A stretch of DNA of 64,000 nt from Planosporangium flavigriseum (GTDB taxonomy: Bacteria > Actinomycetota > Actinomycetes > Mycobacteriales > Micromonosporaceae), in the NCBI RefSeq assembly GCF_011947225.1, contig NZ_JAATVW010000016.1:62001-126000 (forward strand), in the 5' to 3' direction. Numbering within the stretch: position 1 is the first letter of the stretch; every line of letters begins with the position of its first letter. The notes under the pieces are model-generated. The model had not been told where the DNA came from. It ran no database searches and saw nothing but the letters and a program-made list of their open reading frames with translations. This document shows positions 37,243-45,734 of this stretch, piece by piece. Both the position numbers and the translations under genes were made by a program.

Positions 37243-38160
37243 CCGCAGGATTCCCTGGGACACCGAGACCCCGACGAGGATGACGAGCGCGCCGACCGGC
37301 TGGTACCAGCTGAGGTGCTCGTGCAAATTCACCACGCCGATGACGGTGGCGACGATCGGAATCAGGTAGGTGACCGAGGCCGAGGTGGTGGCGCCCGCGA
37401 AGCGGATGACCCGGAAGTTCAGCACGAACGCGAGACCGGTGCCGAGCGCTCCCAGTGCCAGCACACTGGCGATGACGTCCCCGGACAGCGCGGTCGGCGC
37501 GGGTGGCGCCCCGGCGACCAGCGGGGCGAAGACCAACAGCGCGACCGTGGCCGTGATGAGCTGGCCGGCCGGCACGACCAGCCCGGAACCGCCGAGCCCG
37601 CCGAGGAAGCGCCGCTGGTAGGGGATCGCGATCCCGTAGCAGGCCGCCGCGGCCATGCACATGAGCTGCCCGGTGAGCTGCACGCCGCCGACGCCGCGCC
37701 AGACCCCGAGGACGACGAGGACCCCCGCGAACCCGACGAGGATGCCGGTGAGCCGGCGTGCGGTCATGCGTTCGGTACGGAAGACCAGCGTCGCCACCGG
37801 CAGCGCGACCAGCGGCGTGGTGGCGTTCCAGATGCCGGCGAGGACCGAGGAGACCCGCTGCTCGCCGTATCCGAAGAGGGTGAACGGGATCGCCACGCCG
37901 ACCATGCCCACCACCGCGAGGTGGCCCCACACGCGCGGGTCACGCGGCAGCCGGACCCGGGTGACGAGTATCAGCGCGAGTACCGTGACCGCCCCGGCCA
38001 CGACCCGGCCGAGGGTGACGTAGAGCGGGTGCAGTTCGCGGATGCCGACCTTGATGAACAGGAAGCTGGCGCCCCAGATCAACGCGAGCAGCAGGTATCC
38101 GGGAAGCCACGACCGGAGGTGCGTGCGGTCAGGACTGGGGGCGGCGTTCACCTCTGACAC
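37078..38160 (-). CDS. EamA/DMT transporter with a C-terminal tail antisense to the FhuF-like gene
   Basis: A 360-residue protein. About 300 residues form ten helices in two EamA repeats (LIWGASFLFIKVGIRELHPLYVTLGR; MAAAACYGIAIPYQRRFLG; YLIPIVATVIGVVNLHEHL). They are followed by an unusual ~55-residue Ala/Gln/Pro-rich cytoplasmic tail (AARKSAVQQGAVAAHTAAVE onward). That tail is encoded opposite the FhuF-like cluster motif, suggesting an ancestral stop was lost and translation now runs into the neighbour's antisense. The substrate is unknown. Confidence 0.82.
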   Translation of the reverse strand: MSEVNAAPSPDRTHLRSWLPGYLLLALIWGASFLFIKVGIRELHPLYVTLGRVVAGAVTVLALILVTRVRLPRDPRVWGHLAVVGMVGVAIPFTLFGYGEQRVSSVLAGIWNATTPLVALPVATLVFRTERMTARRLTGILVGFAGVLVVLGVWRGVGGVQLTGQLMCMAAAACYGIAIPYQRRFLGGLGGSGLVVPAGQLITATVALLVFAPLVAGAPPAPTALSGDVIASVLALGALGTGLAFVLNFRVIRFAGATTSASVTYLIPIVATVIGVVNLHEHLSWYQPVGALVILVGVSVSQGILRLPAAARKSAVQQGAVAAHTAAVEPVVQAAATPHEAQPSPIVGEVAAAAQGTVRE

Positions 38161-38199
38161 GATGCCCCACGGGTACGACGTTGTCGCGCGACTTTGAGG

Positions 38200-39495
38200 T
38201 CACGTCGCCGGGGTGAGCGCCAGGTCTTCATCCGGCGCGTTCTCATTCGGCGCGGGGGCCGTCGTCGGTGAGGCGGGCATGGTCCGCAGCCGGCGTACGG
38301 CCGAGAGCAGGACGGCGACGGTGGCGAACGGGATCGCGACGGCCGCGACGGTGACGGTGGTGTGCAGGTCGGTCGCGCTGGCGAGGAGCCCGCCGGCGGC
38401 GGCGCCCAGCGGCATGGTCCCCCAGATGAGGAACCGGTTGGTGGCGTTCATCCGGGCCAGCATGGGCCCGGGGGTGGTCGTCTGGCGCAGGCTCACCGCG
38501 TCGACGTTCCAGATGCCCTGCCCGGCGGCCGCCAGCATGAACCCGGCGATCAGCCACGGCAGCGGGCGGGCGTGCGGTGCGGCTGCGGCCAGCAGGTACG
38601 CCCCGTGCAGGAGTGCGCCCAGCGCGATCGTCGGCCCGAGCCCGATCCGCCGGTTGAGCCAGGGTACGAGCAGGGATCCGCCCAGGTAACCGAGGTTCGC
38701 CACGCCCAGGACGACGCCCACGGCCGATGCGGGCAGGTGTAGTTGGCGCACCGCGTACGTGATGAACGCGGCCATCAGCGCCTGCGTCCAGAAGTTCATC
38801 CACCCCGCCGCGATCGCGAGTGGACGGATGTAGCGGTGGGTGAGGCAGAACCGGATGCCGGCGCGAATCTGGGCCAGCAGCGGTTCCCGGGTGCCGGTGG
38901 GAGCCGCTGCCGGCAGGGCCGGCAGCCCGCGCAGCAGCAGCGCCGACAGCAGGTAGCTGGCCGCGTCGACGATCAGCGCGATCGGCGCGGTGACGGCCTG
39001 GACCAGCGCGCCGCCGAGAGCCGGGCCACCGGTCTCCGCCACCGCGCGGGTGGACTCCAGCTTGACGTTGGCGGCGGCGATGTGCGCCGGCCGGACCAGC
39101 GCCGGCAGTACCGACAGTGACGCCACGTCGAACGGCACGCTGAGCGCTCCGATGCCGGCGGCCACCACGAACAGGTGGGCGAGCGTGAGGGCGCCCGCGG
39201 CGAAGGCCAGCGGGACGCTGATCAGCAGGGCCGCGCGGGCCAGGTCGGCGACGACCATGAGCCGGCGTGGCCGGCAGCGGTCGACGATGGCCCCGGCCGG
39301 CAGGCCCAGCAGCAGGAACGGTGCGGTGCCGGCCGCCGCGAGCGCCGCGACCTGCGCCGGCGACGCGTGCAGCACGGTGAGTGCGGTCAGCGGCAGGGCG
39401 AGCATCGTGACCTGGGTGCCGAGCAGGCTCACCCCGACCGATCCCCACAACCGGCGCACGTGCCGGCTCTCGGCTGGAATCTGTGGATCCTGCAC
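38200..39495 (-). CDS. MFS exporter, partner of the divergent MocR regulator
   Basis: A 431-residue, twelve-helix transporter of the EntS/drug-exporter branch (AGAIVDRCRPRRLMVVADLARA; FDVASLSVLPALVRPAHIAAANVKLESTRAVAE; MLARMNATNRFLIWG). I place the start at GTG 39495, giving MQDPQIPAESRHVRRLWG, because AGGAGG lies 4 nt upstream; a TTG start 20 codons earlier would run through the operator repeats. The divergent regulator and shared operators suggest it exports the compound sensed by, or modified in response to, that regulator. Confidence 0.83.
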   Translation of the reverse strand: MQDPQIPAESRHVRRLWGSVGVSLLGTQVTMLALPLTALTVLHASPAQVAALAAAGTAPFLLLGLPAGAIVDRCRPRRLMVVADLARAALLISVPLAFAAGALTLAHLFVVAAGIGALSVPFDVASLSVLPALVRPAHIAAANVKLESTRAVAETGGPALGGALVQAVTAPIALIVDAASYLLSALLLRGLPALPAAAPTGTREPLLAQIRAGIRFCLTHRYIRPLAIAAGWMNFWTQALMAAFITYAVRQLHLPASAVGVVLGVANLGYLGGSLLVPWLNRRIGLGPTIALGALLHGAYLLAAAAPHARPLPWLIAGFMLAAAGQGIWNVDAVSLRQTTTPGPMLARMNATNRFLIWGTMPLGAAAGGLLASATDLHTTVTVAAVAIPFATVAVLLSAVRRLRTMPASPTTAPAPNENAPDEDLALTPAT

Positions 39496-39534
39496 GACCC
39501 CTCCTGCCGCCTGTGACGCCGCCGTCGGCGCAAC

Positions 39535-39590
39535 ATTGACACCGTAGATGGACAATTACATGGTGTCAATTAGAACTTGAACGGGTTCAA
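39535..39590. promoter_or_regulatory. Operator region of the MFS/MocR divergent pair
   Basis: ATTGACACC (39535-39543) and its exact complement GGTGTCAAT (39562-39570) form 9-bp arms separated by 18 bp. Next to them lies TTGAAC-GG-GTTCAA (39577-39590), a second palindrome with 6-bp arms. A further copy, AATTGACACCAT, lies inside the regulator gene at 39975-39986 and is the exact complement of ATGGTGTCAATT at 39560-39571. The pattern suggests binding by the MocR product, perhaps with a loop to the internal site (inference). Confidence 0.6.
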
Positions 39591-39612
39591 TAAACGTGAG
39601 ATGATCGTCGCC

Positions 39613-41040
39613 ATGGCGCGGTCGCGTAAAGAATCGAGTACGGAGCAGGCGGGTGCTCCGGCTGCGGGCGCTTGGCGTCCGCGCCCGCTTTCGGGGGACC
39701 GCCCCACGTACCAGGCGCTCGCCGACGCCATCGCCGCCGACATCGCCCACGGCCGACTCGGCCCCGGCGACCGGCTGCCGACCCACCGCGCGCTCGCTCG
39801 TACGCTGGGCGTCACCGTCGGCACCGTCGCGCGCGGCTACGCCGAGGCCGAGCGACGCGGGCTGGTCGGCGGCGAGGTCGGCCGGGGTACGTTCATCCGC
39901 TCCGGCTTCGGGGTCAGCCCCACGGCGGGCGACGAGTTGGTCGACCTCGCGAGCCTGCACCCCCCGGCGGGAAAAATTGACACCATTGCGCTGCTGTCGG
40001 AGACGCTCAATGCTGTCGCTGCCGACCCGTCCGCTCTGCGGACCGTCATCGACACCGAGCGCGGTAACGACGCGCCAGCGCACCGGCAGGCGGCAGCGGA
40101 CTGGCTGGCGCACGGAGCGTTCCGGCCGGACGCCGACCAACTGACGCTCACGGCCGGTGGTCAGCATGCGCTCGTCGCCGCGCTCAGCGCGCTCGTCGCG
40201 CCCGGCACGGCCGTCGCCACGACCGCCCTGACCAATCCGGGGCTGCTCGCTGCGGCCCGCCAGTTGCGGCTACCGGTCGTCGCGGTCGCGGCCGACGGCG
40301 CCGGGATGACCCCGGACGCCCTGGCCGACGCCTGTGCCGGCGGCGCCGTCTCCGTCGTACATCTGCAGTCCACACTGGACAACCCGACCGGCCGCGTCGT
40401 GCCCGCGGCGCGCCGGGCGGCGCTGGCCGAGGTGTGTGCCCGCGCCGGAGTGTGGGTGATCGAGGACGACCCGCTCGGCGCGCTGGTCGCCGATCGTCCC
40501 GATCCCGTGGCGGCGCTGCTGCCGGAGCGCACCTGTCATGTGGCCAGCGCGGCGAAGGTGCTCAGTCTGGGGCTGCGCGTCGGGCTGCTCACCACCCCAC
40601 CGGCGGCTCGCGCGCGACTGGTCGCCGCGGTCCGCGCCACCGCCTGGCTTGCGGCCCCGTTGCTGGGCGAGGTGTTCGCGCGCTGGGTCGACGAGGGCAC
40701 GGCGGCGCGGATCGTCGCCGCCCGGGCGGCCGCCGCCATCGAGCGTCGAGCGCTCGCCGCGGACCTGCTCTCCACGTACGAGATCGTGGCCGCACCGCAG
40801 GCGCCGCACCTCTGGCTCCCGCTGCCCGAGCCGTGGACCGCGGGGCAGGTGGTCGCCGCGGCCCGCCAGGTCGGGGTACTGATCTCGCCGGGTGACGACT
40901 ACGCGGTCAGCCGCGCCACGTCGGCGCACGGCGTCCGTATCGGGCTCAACGCCGAGGTCGACGACGACCGGCTGCGCAGGGCTCTGCTGGATCTGGTCGC
41001 GCTGCTTGTGGCGGGGCCGTTGCCGGGAGGATTGAGCTAG
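39613..41040 (+). CDS. MocR-type GntR regulator with aminotransferase-like domain
   Basis: About 475 residues. The N-terminal winged helix (PTYQALADAIAADIAHGRLGPGDRLPTHRALARTLGVTVGTVARGY) is typical of GntR. It is joined by a linker to a fold-type I aminotransferase-like domain with the PLP-lysine in CHVASAAKVLSLGLRVGLL and the substrate region VHLQSTLDNPTGRVV. Such regulators sense PLP and an amino compound. The start is uncertain among TTG 39577, ATG 39601 and ATG 39613; the last avoids the operator and has GTGAG upstream. Its stop overlaps the opposing gene as CTAG. Confidence 0.87.
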   Translation: MARSRKESSTEQAGAPAAGAWRPRPLSGDRPTYQALADAIAADIAHGRLGPGDRLPTHRALARTLGVTVGTVARGYAEAERRGLVGGEVGRGTFIRSGFGVSPTAGDELVDLASLHPPAGKIDTIALLSETLNAVAADPSALRTVIDTERGNDAPAHRQAAADWLAHGAFRPDADQLTLTAGGQHALVAALSALVAPGTAVATTALTNPGLLAAARQLRLPVVAVAADGAGMTPDALADACAGGAVSVVHLQSTLDNPTGRVVPAARRAALAEVCARAGVWVIEDDPLGALVADRPDPVAALLPERTCHVASAAKVLSLGLRVGLLTTPPAARARLVAAVRATAWLAAPLLGEVFARWVDEGTAARIVAARAAAAIERRALAADLLSTYEIVAAPQAPHLWLPLPEPWTAGQVVAAARQVGVLISPGDDYAVSRATSAHGVRIGLNAEVDDDRLRRALLDLVALLVAGPLPGGLS

Positions 41041-42038
41041 TCGACCGGGCGGCCGGTCGGCCGCCGGCGCTTCACCCGTACGGAGATCACCAGCGCCACG
41101 AGGAGGCCGACCAGCCAGCAGGCCTGGACCACGAACGGCTCGACCTGCGGGGCGCCGCGGAAGTACGCGAGATTGTGGAGGATGGCGACCGCCGCGCCGG
41201 ACGGCATGAAGCGGCCGACGAAGGCGTAGATCCTCGGCAGCAGGGGTGGGGCGACCGCGCCTCCCGACCACGCGTTGCCGAAGGCGATGAACATCAGCCA
41301 GGTCGGGATGATCGCCCAGCGTCCGAACAGAACGAGCATGGTCGAGTTGAACAGTGCGGCCACGGTGATCTGGGTGGCGATCCCGGCCCAGATCGCGGGG
41401 AGCGGCGCGGGCAGGGCGTGCAGGAGGGGGCCCGTGACCAGGGCGAGCGCCAGTCCGCCGCCGGCTGCGAGCACGCCGATGGACGCGAGCCAGGCGCGCA
41501 GCGACAGCCCCGGCGCGTGCTGGCGTAGCTGGAACATCGTGACGAACCCCAGAACCGTCGCCGCGATGGCCACGTAGAAGGAGTTCAGCCCGAGTGGGTC
41601 GTTGGGCGGCAGCGGGCGTACGTCGACGATGCGCAGGGGAGGTGCCGATTCCGGTGCTAGCTGCTCGTTGACCCGCTCGGCCGCCCGCTCCAGGACCAGA
41701 GCGAGCGAGGCGCCGGAGGCGCTGGCGATGAGCAGTTGCGGGCGGCCGGGGCCCAGCACGAGCGCGGCGGAGATCTGCTGCCGTCCGATCGCGGCCGCGG
41801 CGGCCGGCGCGGACGGGTAGGGGTGGAAGGCGAGCCCGCCGCCCGTCGCTTCCTGGAGCGTCTCGATGAGCGCGGGGTGCGCCGCCGGCTCACCGACGAG
41901 CCCGGTCGGTACGCGGCGGGGCTCCGGCCGGCCGAGCGCGATGGTGTAGGAGGCGACGAACGTCGACGCCATCACCGTACCGATCGTGATGATGACGAGC
42001 GCGACTCGGTAGGCCGTGCGGGCCGGCTGCTCCGGCAT
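41037..42038 (-). CDS. Membrane protein of the ABC-2/DUF3533 (YhgE-Pip-like) type
   Basis: A 333-residue protein. One N-terminal helix (VALVIITIGTVMASTFVASYTIAL) is followed by an extracytoplasmic domain of ~120 residues (PEPRRVPTGLVGEPAAHPAL onward) and then five to six helices in the C-terminal half. This layout is that of ABC-2-like efflux permeases or DUF3533/SNG1-related proteins, which lack their own ATPase. Function unknown. No ribosome binding site is obvious. It ends tail-to-tail with the MocR gene, sharing the four bases of CTAG, which leaves no room for a separate terminator. Confidence 0.7.
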   Translation of the reverse strand: MPEQPARTAYRVALVIITIGTVMASTFVASYTIALGRPEPRRVPTGLVGEPAAHPALIETLQEATGGGLAFHPYPSAPAAAAAIGRQQISAALVLGPGRPQLLIASASGASLALVLERAAERVNEQLAPESAPPLRIVDVRPLPPNDPLGLNSFYVAIAATVLGFVTMFQLRQHAPGLSLRAWLASIGVLAAGGGLALALVTGPLLHALPAPLPAIWAGIATQITVAALFNSTMLVLFGRWAIIPTWLMFIAFGNAWSGGAVAPPLLPRIYAFVGRFMPSGAAVAILHNLAYFRGAPQVEPFVVQACWLVGLLVALVISVRVKRRRPTGRPVD

Positions 42039-42078
42039 TCAACGCGCATGCCCGCCAGGGTGCCGAACATGCCGGTGA

Positions 42079-42167
42079 AGATCACGCAAAGGAGTGAGGT
42101 GATCTCCCAGTGTGACCGTCGTCCGCCCGGAGGGCGTTGCAACCCAGCGGAAACCGGTCGGCACCGG
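42079..42167 (+). promoter_or_regulatory. Potentially structured leader upstream of the GGDEF-EAL gene
   Basis: Within the 161-bp divergent gap three hairpins follow one another: AGATCAC/GTGATCT (7-bp arms, 13-nt loop), CGCCC-GGA-GGGCG and CCGGT-CGGC-ACCGG. They could form a folded 5' leader of the c-di-GMP gene. The sequence does not match the GEMM c-di-GMP riboswitch consensus beyond a chance ACGCAAAG. Treated as a candidate only. Confidence 0.3.
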
Positions 42168-42199
42168 AATTCACGTGCAAAACCCACAATTCTGAGCCA

Positions 42200-44437
42200 G
42201 TGAGCAAGGTGACCGGACGACTGTGGCAGGCGTGGCTTGTGGCCGGGCTGTTGGCGGTCGGAGGTTACTTCCTCTTGCCCACCCACCATTGGTCCGCCGG
42301 CATCGTGTACTACGGCGTCGGGCTGGCGTCCGCCGCCGCGATCATGGTCGGCGTCCGCCGCTACCGTCCGTCCCGGCAGCGCATCTGGTACTGCCTGGCC
42401 GCAGGCCAGGTGATCTGGGTGCTCGGCGACGTCACGTTCGCGGTCTACCGCTATGTGCTCAACCGCGATCTGGTTCCGTCGCCAGGGGACATCCTGTACC
42501 TCGCCGGGTATCCGGTGCTGCTGACCGGGCTTGTCGCGCTGCTCCGAGGCCGCACCTCCGGGCGTGACCGCGCCGGAATGATCGACTCCTGGATCATCGC
42601 CACCGGACTGGGCCTGCTGTCCTGGTCCTTCCTGATGCGGCCGATCGTCCAGGACGCCTCGCTGCCCGTACTCGCGCGGATCGTCTCGCTCGCCTACCCG
42701 GCCCTCGATCTCGTGATGCTCGCCATGATCGCGAGGCTGTTGTTCGGACCGGGCGCGCGTACCCCGAGCTACCGGTTCCTGATGGCCGCGGTGCTGGTGC
42801 TGACCGGCTCCGACATCACCGTGGCGGTGCTCACCGCGTTCTCCAGCTACACCGGTGGGCCGGTCGAGGGCGGCTGGCTGCTGGCCTACATCATGTGGGG
42901 CGCCACCGCGCTGCACCCGTCCATGCGCACGCTCTCGGAACCGGCTCCGGATCACGCTGCCAGGCTGACCCGTGGCCGGCTCACGATGCTCGCCGCCACC
43001 TCGCTGCTCGCCCCCGCGCTGCTGTTCACTCAGGGCCTGCGCGATCCGGCCCGGATCGACTGGGCCGCGATCGGCCTCGGCGCCGTGATCCTGTTCCTCC
43101 TCGTGTTGGCCCGCATGGCCGGGCTCGTGTCGCAGGTCCAGGATCAGGCCACCCGCGACGAGCTGACCCGGCTCGGTAACCGGCGGCTGCTGGACCGGCA
43201 CATGACGGAGGCGCTGTGCCGCTTCGCCCCGGAGACCGTGCACCTGGCGCTCATCGACCTCGACGACTTCAAAAAGGTCAACGACCGGCTCGGATACCAC
43301 ATCGGTGACTACCTGCTCACCTCCGTGGCGGCTCGGCTCACCGAGAGCGCCGAACCCGGCACCCTCCTGGTACGCCTCGGCGGTGACGAGTTCGCGATGC
43401 TGTTCGCGCCGGCGTCGACGGCAGAGGCGGACGCCGCGGTGCGGCGGGTGGCGGAGCGGCTGCGGCTACCGCTGCCGGCCGGCGAGCACGAGCTGTTGAT
43501 GCGAGCCAGCATCGGCCTCACCGACGCGACCGGCGCGCAGGAGCCTCGCGAACTGCTCCGGCGGGCCGACGTGGCGATGTACGCCGCGAAGGACCGGGGC
43601 AAGCAGTGCATGGCGCGGTACGAGCCCGACATGGACCTCCACTCGATCGAGGAGGCCCGCCTCGGTGCGCAGTTGCGGCACGCCATCGACGCCGGCGAGA
43701 TGCGCCTCGTCTACCAGCCGATCGTGGAGCTTCCCCACGGCCGCATCGTCGGCGTCGAGGCGCTGGTCCGATGGCAGCATCCCCAGCACGGTGTCGTGTC
43801 GCCGGGTCTTTTCGTGCCGGTCGCCGAGCGCAACGGCCTCATCGTCCCCCTCGGCGAGTGGATCCTGCGCGAGGCGTGCCGGCAGGCGGCCCGCTGGCGG
43901 GACCTCCCGGGCACGCGCAGCCTGCGCAAGATTTCGGTCAACGTCTCCGCCCGCCAGTTGCGGGAACCGGACTTCGCCGCCACCGTCGCGGGGATCCTGC
44001 ACGAAACCGGGTTGGAGCCGCACCGGCTCGTCGTGGAGGTGACCGAGACGGCGGTCTTCGACGGAGGGGCGGCCCTGGACTCGGTGTGGGCTCTGCACCG
44101 GCTCGGCGTCTCGATCGCACTGGACGACTTCGGTACCGGACACTCCTCCCTGGGGCTGCTCCGCACCTGCCCGGCGGACATCCTGAAGGTCGACAAGAGC
44201 TTCGTCGACGAGGTCACCGCGGGCGATCAGGACGTCATCGCCGCGGCGCTGATCCAGATAGCCAGCGGCCTGCACCTCCAGGCCACGGCAGAGGGTGTGG
44301 AGACCGCGGACCAGGCAGAGCACCTGCACCGCCTCGGGTACCGCTTCGCGCAGGGGTACCACTTCGGCCGTCCCATGGCCGCCGAGAACATCACCGAACT
44401 GCTGCAGGCGGCGTCGAAAGCGGCTGTACCCTCCTGA
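42200..44437 (+). CDS. Membrane-bound GGDEF-EAL c-di-GMP turnover protein
   Basis: A 745-residue protein. Eight to ten N-terminal helices (about residues 1-310) form a sensory membrane module of the type common in actinomycete GGDEF-EAL proteins. The GGDEF motif (RLGGDEFAML, near 394-398) is intact, so diguanylate cyclase activity is possible. The EAL domain has VGVEALVRW (near 520), NVSARQL, TETAVFD, DDFGTGHSSL and DKSFVDEV, so phosphodiesterase activity is also expected. Start GTG at 42200 is chosen; a TTG 21 codons earlier is possible. It converges on the small membrane-anchored gene 14 bp away. Confidence 0.9.
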   Translation: MSKVTGRLWQAWLVAGLLAVGGYFLLPTHHWSAGIVYYGVGLASAAAIMVGVRRYRPSRQRIWYCLAAGQVIWVLGDVTFAVYRYVLNRDLVPSPGDILYLAGYPVLLTGLVALLRGRTSGRDRAGMIDSWIIATGLGLLSWSFLMRPIVQDASLPVLARIVSLAYPALDLVMLAMIARLLFGPGARTPSYRFLMAAVLVLTGSDITVAVLTAFSSYTGGPVEGGWLLAYIMWGATALHPSMRTLSEPAPDHAARLTRGRLTMLAATSLLAPALLFTQGLRDPARIDWAAIGLGAVILFLLVLARMAGLVSQVQDQATRDELTRLGNRRLLDRHMTEALCRFAPETVHLALIDLDDFKKVNDRLGYHIGDYLLTSVAARLTESAEPGTLLVRLGGDEFAMLFAPASTAEADAAVRRVAERLRLPLPAGEHELLMRASIGLTDATGAQEPRELLRRADVAMYAAKDRGKQCMARYEPDMDLHSIEEARLGAQLRHAIDAGEMRLVYQPIVELPHGRIVGVEALVRWQHPQHGVVSPGLFVPVAERNGLIVPLGEWILREACRQAARWRDLPGTRSLRKISVNVSARQLREPDFAATVAGILHETGLEPHRLVVEVTETAVFDGGAALDSVWALHRLGVSIALDDFGTGHSSLGLLRTCPADILKVDKSFVDEVTAGDQDVIAAALIQIASGLHLQATAEGVETADQAEHLHRLGYRFAQGYHFGRPMAAENITELLQAASKAAVPS

Positions 44438-44451
44438 CTCCGGAGTCGTGG

Positions 44452-45015
44452 TTACGGAATCTCGGTGACCTTGGATGCCGGCGCGTTGTCCACCCACGAC
44501 ACCTCCACCTTGGAGGCTCGGTTGATCATGCTGAAGCTGACGCCGAGCGGATCGCTGCCGGCGGGGGTCACGTTCATGACGTACCCGGGGCGCGGGGCCG
44601 CGGAAACCAGTTCCACGGTGCCGTGAGCGGCCCGGATGGTCGCGTCCCCGCCGGTCAGCCGGAACGTGCGCACGTACTGCCCGCTGCCGGTCATTGTCCA
44701 CCCCTCCGGTACGGGTACGGGCGGCGAGGCGGCCGAACTGGGCGGGGCTGGTCGCGTAGCCGGGCGGGGTGACCGGGAAGCGGGCGTGCCGGGGCTCGGT
44801 CCGGCGCTCCGCGTACTCGGCGCGGGGCTCGCGGGCAGTCGGAGGGCCGGGGTCTGGCGGGGCGTCTTCGACCCGGCGGCGGGGAACGCGACCAGGCGCT
44901 CCGGAACGGCCGCGTCCAGAACCGGGCGTACGCCGTACCACGTCACGCCGATCCCCACGCCGGTCGCCACGACCCACGTAGCGACGGCTTTCGCTGTTTT
45001 GGTCCGGCCGCGCAT
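44452..45015 (-). CDS. Membrane-anchored extracytoplasmic protein of unknown function
   Basis: A 187-residue protein with one N-terminal helix (AVATWVVATGVGIGVTWYG), a ~70-residue Pro/Ser/Ala-rich spacer and a compact C-terminal domain. That domain (VPEGWTMTGSGQYVRTFRLTGGDATIRAAHGTVELVSAAPRPGYVM, then KVEVSWVDN) looks beta-rich and may be exported. The inner ATG is chosen because GAGG lies 9 nt upstream. Its start is only 35 bp from the divergent response-regulator start, so the promoters of the two must overlap and the protein could be co-controlled by that system. Confidence 0.65.
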   Translation of the reverse strand: MRGRTKTAKAVATWVVATGVGIGVTWYGVRPVLDAAVPERLVAFPAAGSKTPRQTPALRLPASPAPSTRSAGPSPGTPASRSPRPATRPAPPSSAASPPVPVPEGWTMTGSGQYVRTFRLTGGDATIRAAHGTVELVSAAPRPGYVMNVTPAGSDPLGVSFSMINRASKVEVSWVDNAPASKVTEIP

Positions 45016-45050
45016 GGCCGCCATCCTCGCATCTCGGTACGGTGCCGTGC

Positions 45051-45734
45051 ATGCCCACGGTGTTACTGGTCGAGGACGACAGCATGATCCGCAGCGCGCT
45101 GGTCAAGGCGCTCGCGAACGCGGGCCATGTGGTCAGCGCGGTTGGTACCGCCATGGATGCGCTGCGTGAGGTAGCGGTACGCCCCCCGGACGTGGTCGTA
45201 CTCGACCTGGGGTTGCCGGACGTGGACGGTGCCTCAGCGCTGCGGATGATGCGCGGCGACAGCGACGTGCCCATCATCGTCGCGACCGCGCGGACCGGCG
45301 AGAACAACATCATCCGGCTGCTGAACGCCGGTGCCGACGACTACCTCACCAAGCCGTTCTCCGGCGAGCATCTACTGGCCCGGATCTCGGCGGTGCTGCG
45401 CCGGCGGGGCAGTCTTGTGGGCGCGCCCGCCGCGATCGAGGTCGGTCCGCTCCGGATCGACCTGACCCGCCGCGCGGCGGTCCTGGACGGGAAGCCGCTC
45501 GACCTCAACCGCAAGGAATTCGACCTGCTGGCCTACCTGGCCGCACGGCGGGACCAACTGGTCACGCGCCAGGAGCTGGTTGAGGAGGTCTGGCGGCAGC
45601 CGTACCGGGGATCGGAGCAGACGGTCGACGTCCACATCTCGTGGCTGCGCCGCAAGCTCGGGGAGACCGCCGCCAAGCCCCGTTTCCTGCGCGTGCTCCG
45701 GGGCGTGGGGATCATGCTGGTGGATCCCACATGA
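45051..45734 (+). CDS. OmpR/PhoB-family response regulator
   Basis: A 227-residue two-component regulator. The receiver domain shows the acidic pocket VEDDS, phosphoacceptor D52 in VVLDLGLPDVDG, T in IIVATAR and K in YLTKPFSG. The C-terminal winged helix (about 130-225) ends SEQTVDVHISWLRRKLGETAAKPRFLRVLRGVGIML. It overlaps the kinase gene as ATGA, so the two are coupled. Likely targets include the downstream secreted protein or the divergent gene. Confidence 0.92.
   Translation: MPTVLLVEDDSMIRSALVKALANAGHVVSAVGTAMDALREVAVRPPDVVVLDLGLPDVDGASALRMMRGDSDVPIIVATARTGENNIIRLLNAGADDYLTKPFSGEHLLARISAVLRRRGSLVGAPAAIEVGPLRIDLTRRAAVLDGKPLDLNRKEFDLLAYLAARRDQLVTRQELVEEVWRQPYRGSEQTVDVHISWLRRKLGETAAKPRFLRVLRGVGIMLVDPT

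Noticed and set aside
42079-42136. A c-di-GMP (GEMM) riboswitch before the GGDEF-EAL gene
   Set aside because: Only an isolated ACGCAAAG matches. The conserved GGGCAAACC-type helix and tetraloop receptor arrangement are missing.
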